From NCBI RefSeq assembly GCF_000004195.4, contig NC_030680.2:148307045-148371044 (forward strand): a DNA stretch of 64,000 bases, in the 5' to 3' direction. How positions within the stretch are numbered: the stretch's first letter is position 1; each line of letters begins with the position of its first letter. Below the pieces are notes generated by a model, which worked only from the letters and a program-made list of their open reading frames with translations, was not told the origin of the DNA and ran no database searches. Source of the DNA: Xenopus tropicalis. Lineage: Eukaryota; Chordata; Amphibia; Anura; Pipidae. Below, piece by piece: positions 51,101 to 54,100 of the stretch. A program made the position numbers and the translations under genes.

Positions 51101-54100
51101 ACCCAATAGGGCTGTTCTGCCCCAATAAGGGGTAATTATATCTTAGTTGGGATCAAGTACAGGTACTGTTTTATTATTACAGAGAAAAGGGAATCATTTA
51201 ACCATGAAATAAACCCAATAGGGCTGTTCTGCCCCAATAAGGGGTAATTATATCTTAGTTGGGATCAAGTACAGGTACTGTTTTATTATTACAGAGAAAA
51301 GGGAATCATTTAACCATGAAATAAACCCAATAGGGCTGTTCTTCCCCCAATAAGGGGTAATTATATCTTAGTTGGGATCAAGTACAGGTACTGTTTTATT
51401 ATTACAGAGAAAAGGGAATCATTTAACCATGAAATAAACCCAATAGGGCTGTCTGGCCCCCAATAAGGGGTAATTATATCTTAGTTGGGATCAAGTACAG
51501 GTACTGTTTTATTATTACAGAGAAAAGGGAATCATTTAACCATGAAATAAACCCAATAGGGCTGTTCTGCCCCCAATAAGGGGTAATTATATCTTAGTTG
51601 GGATCAAGTACAGGTACTGTTTTATTATTACAGAGAAAAGGGAATCATTTAACCATGAAATAAACCCAATAGGACTGTTCTGCCCCCAATAAGGGGTAAT
51701 TATATCTTAGTTGGGATCAAGTACAGGTACTGTTTTATTATTACAGAGAAAAGGGAATCATTTAACCATGAATTAAACCCAATAGGGCTGTTCTGCCCCA
51801 ATAAGGGGTAATTATATCTTAGTTGGGATCAAGTACAAGGTACTGTTTTATTATTACAGAGAAAAAGGAAATCAGTTTTAAAATTCTGAATTATTTGATT
51901 AAAATGGAGTCTATGGGAGACAGGCTTTCCGTAATTTGGAGCTTTCCGGATAATGGGTTTCCGGAAAAGGGGTCCAATACCTGTACTGATGTTCCCCCTT
52001 GTCATTTCTCTACTGTTCTAAAATATATATTTATATCAGTAATGAAGCTATATTTCCTTTATCCTCTTGCCCCGGGCAGGCAAACAATCGGAGTTTATCA
52101 TTAATACAAGCAAAGCCGGACCAGGGGCCCTGTCAGTGACAATTGAGGGGCCGTCCAAGGTAACGATGGAGTGCAAGGAATGCCCAGAAGGATACAGAGT
52201 TCTCTACACGCCAATGGCGCCAGGAATTTACATGATAGGAGTGAAATACGGCGGGCCCAACCACATTGTCGGCAGCCCTTTCAAGGCCAAGGTCACAGGT
52301 CAGTTCCCTGCTCTGCTCACTACATGAGGGGGCGTATTTATTATAGTGTGTAAGCCACCATCAAAGATGATAGCAACCAATCAGGTCTGTGCTTTTGTTT
52401 CCTAACTTGTAGGTGAACATTTAAATCTAATTGGTTGCTATGGGCAACATCACCGGTGATGGTGGCTTACACACCATAGTAAATATGTCTAAAAGGGAAA
52501 CTTAATGTAACCGCTTCCCTGGTCATCAGACCTCACAGACTAAAGGTGCCCATAAACGGGCTGATTCTAGCTGCTGATATGGGTCCCTTAGAGCCCAATT
52601 TGGCAGCTTATCGGCCCGTGTATGGGCACTAACGACAGACCTGCCCGACCGACATCTGGCCTGGAATTGGCCAGATAACGATCGGGTAGGTTAAAAAATT
52701 TAGTCGGATGGGGGACCGCATCAACGAGCCGACTGTGCCTATTACTGTCATTTTAATTCGCCCGATATTGCCCACCCGTAGGTGGGGATATCGGGAGAAG
52801 ATCCGCTCACTTGGCCACCTTTAGTCTCTGACTATAGGAAAGCTGCCCATATACATGCCCGGGTTTGGTCGGCCACTTTGGCCAAGTTTGACTTTGCTGC
52901 CAGACCGACTCAGCAAGTATATCAACTGGGGGTCAGTTTAGACATACAGTCCTATTGAATCACATAGAATCTGCTTATGAACCTTGTTGCCCCTCTCTGC
53001 TACTCTTAAGCCCCCGGTACACATACATCTTGCAGTTTTACCCCAGGTTTTATTTTTTTTCAGGTTCTTACGTGGCCCCCCCGAGCACTTAGTGCCTCAG
53101 TGTTATACCGGGGACCAGAAATAAAAGCCTCACTTAAAGGGTTTGTTCACCTTACCTTTTAGTACGATGTAGAGAGCAATATTCTGAGACACTTTGCAAT
53201 TGGTCTTCATTTTTTATTATTTGTAGTTTTTAAATGATTTTACTTTTTGTTAGGCAGCTCTCCAGTTTAGAATTTCAGTAGTTATCTGGTTGCTAGGGTA
53301 CAATTTACCTTAGTAACCAGGGAGTTGTTTGAGAGAGTGACTGATATATGAATAGGGGAGGGACTGAATAGAAAGATAAGGAATAAAAAGTAACAATAAC
53401 AATAAAACTGGAGCCTCACAGAGCAATAGGGTTTGGCTGCCGGGGTCAGTGACCCCCATTTGAAAGCTGCAAAGAGTCAGAAGCAGGCAAATAATTTAAA
53501 AAGTATAAAGGATAAAAAAACGAAGACCAACTGAAAAGTTGCTCAGAACTGGCCGTTCTATAACATTGAAAGTTAACGCAAAGGTGAACCGCCCCTTTAA
53601 TTGTGTTTGTATAACAGACCTGTAACACAAGCAGCCAATCAGAGCATGAGAATGTTCCTAGGGCCCTGGAGTTTCATTGTAACATGGGTATATAATTTGT
53701 TATTAGGTGATATCCCTGCCCCAGAGCCGGAGGAGGGTGCCCCCCCCACACACCAGGCAGGCGGAGAAGGTAACTGTGTGGGTGTGGCCGGCCGCTTTAT
53801 TGTATTTATTCATATCATTATGTCACTTCAACCTTGTGTAATAATCTCCCCTAACAGCAATGTTTGCTCAGACTAAACTCTAATTCCAGGCAAAATATTC
53901 CCTCTGTGTTCTGCCCAACTCCATCGGGATTACCCTAAAATATTCCCATGATGCAAAGTTGCTAACTGTCTCTCCCTAAGGCTGAACAGTCCGTTACCCA
54001 GTTCTAACCTTATGTCTTCCTTTGCCTTTCTTTGTTAGGTCAGCGCCTTGTGGGTATTGGGGGTACCAGCGAGACCTCCTCTATCATCGTCCAGTCTGTG

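Larger units (their letters stand above)
49469..52079 (+). other. flnb intron with T2 MITE and expanded TA-flanked MITE
   Basis: 2.6 kb; listed elements cover 49590-50021 and 50647-51983. The stretch 50022-50640 has no recognised feature. Confidence 0.8.
52299..53706 (+). other. flnb intron between repeat 23 and the hinge 2 candidate exon
   Basis: 1.4 kb, largely MITEs at 52335-52485, 52541-52827 and 53134-53600. The stretch 52828-53133 has no feature. Confidence 0.8.
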
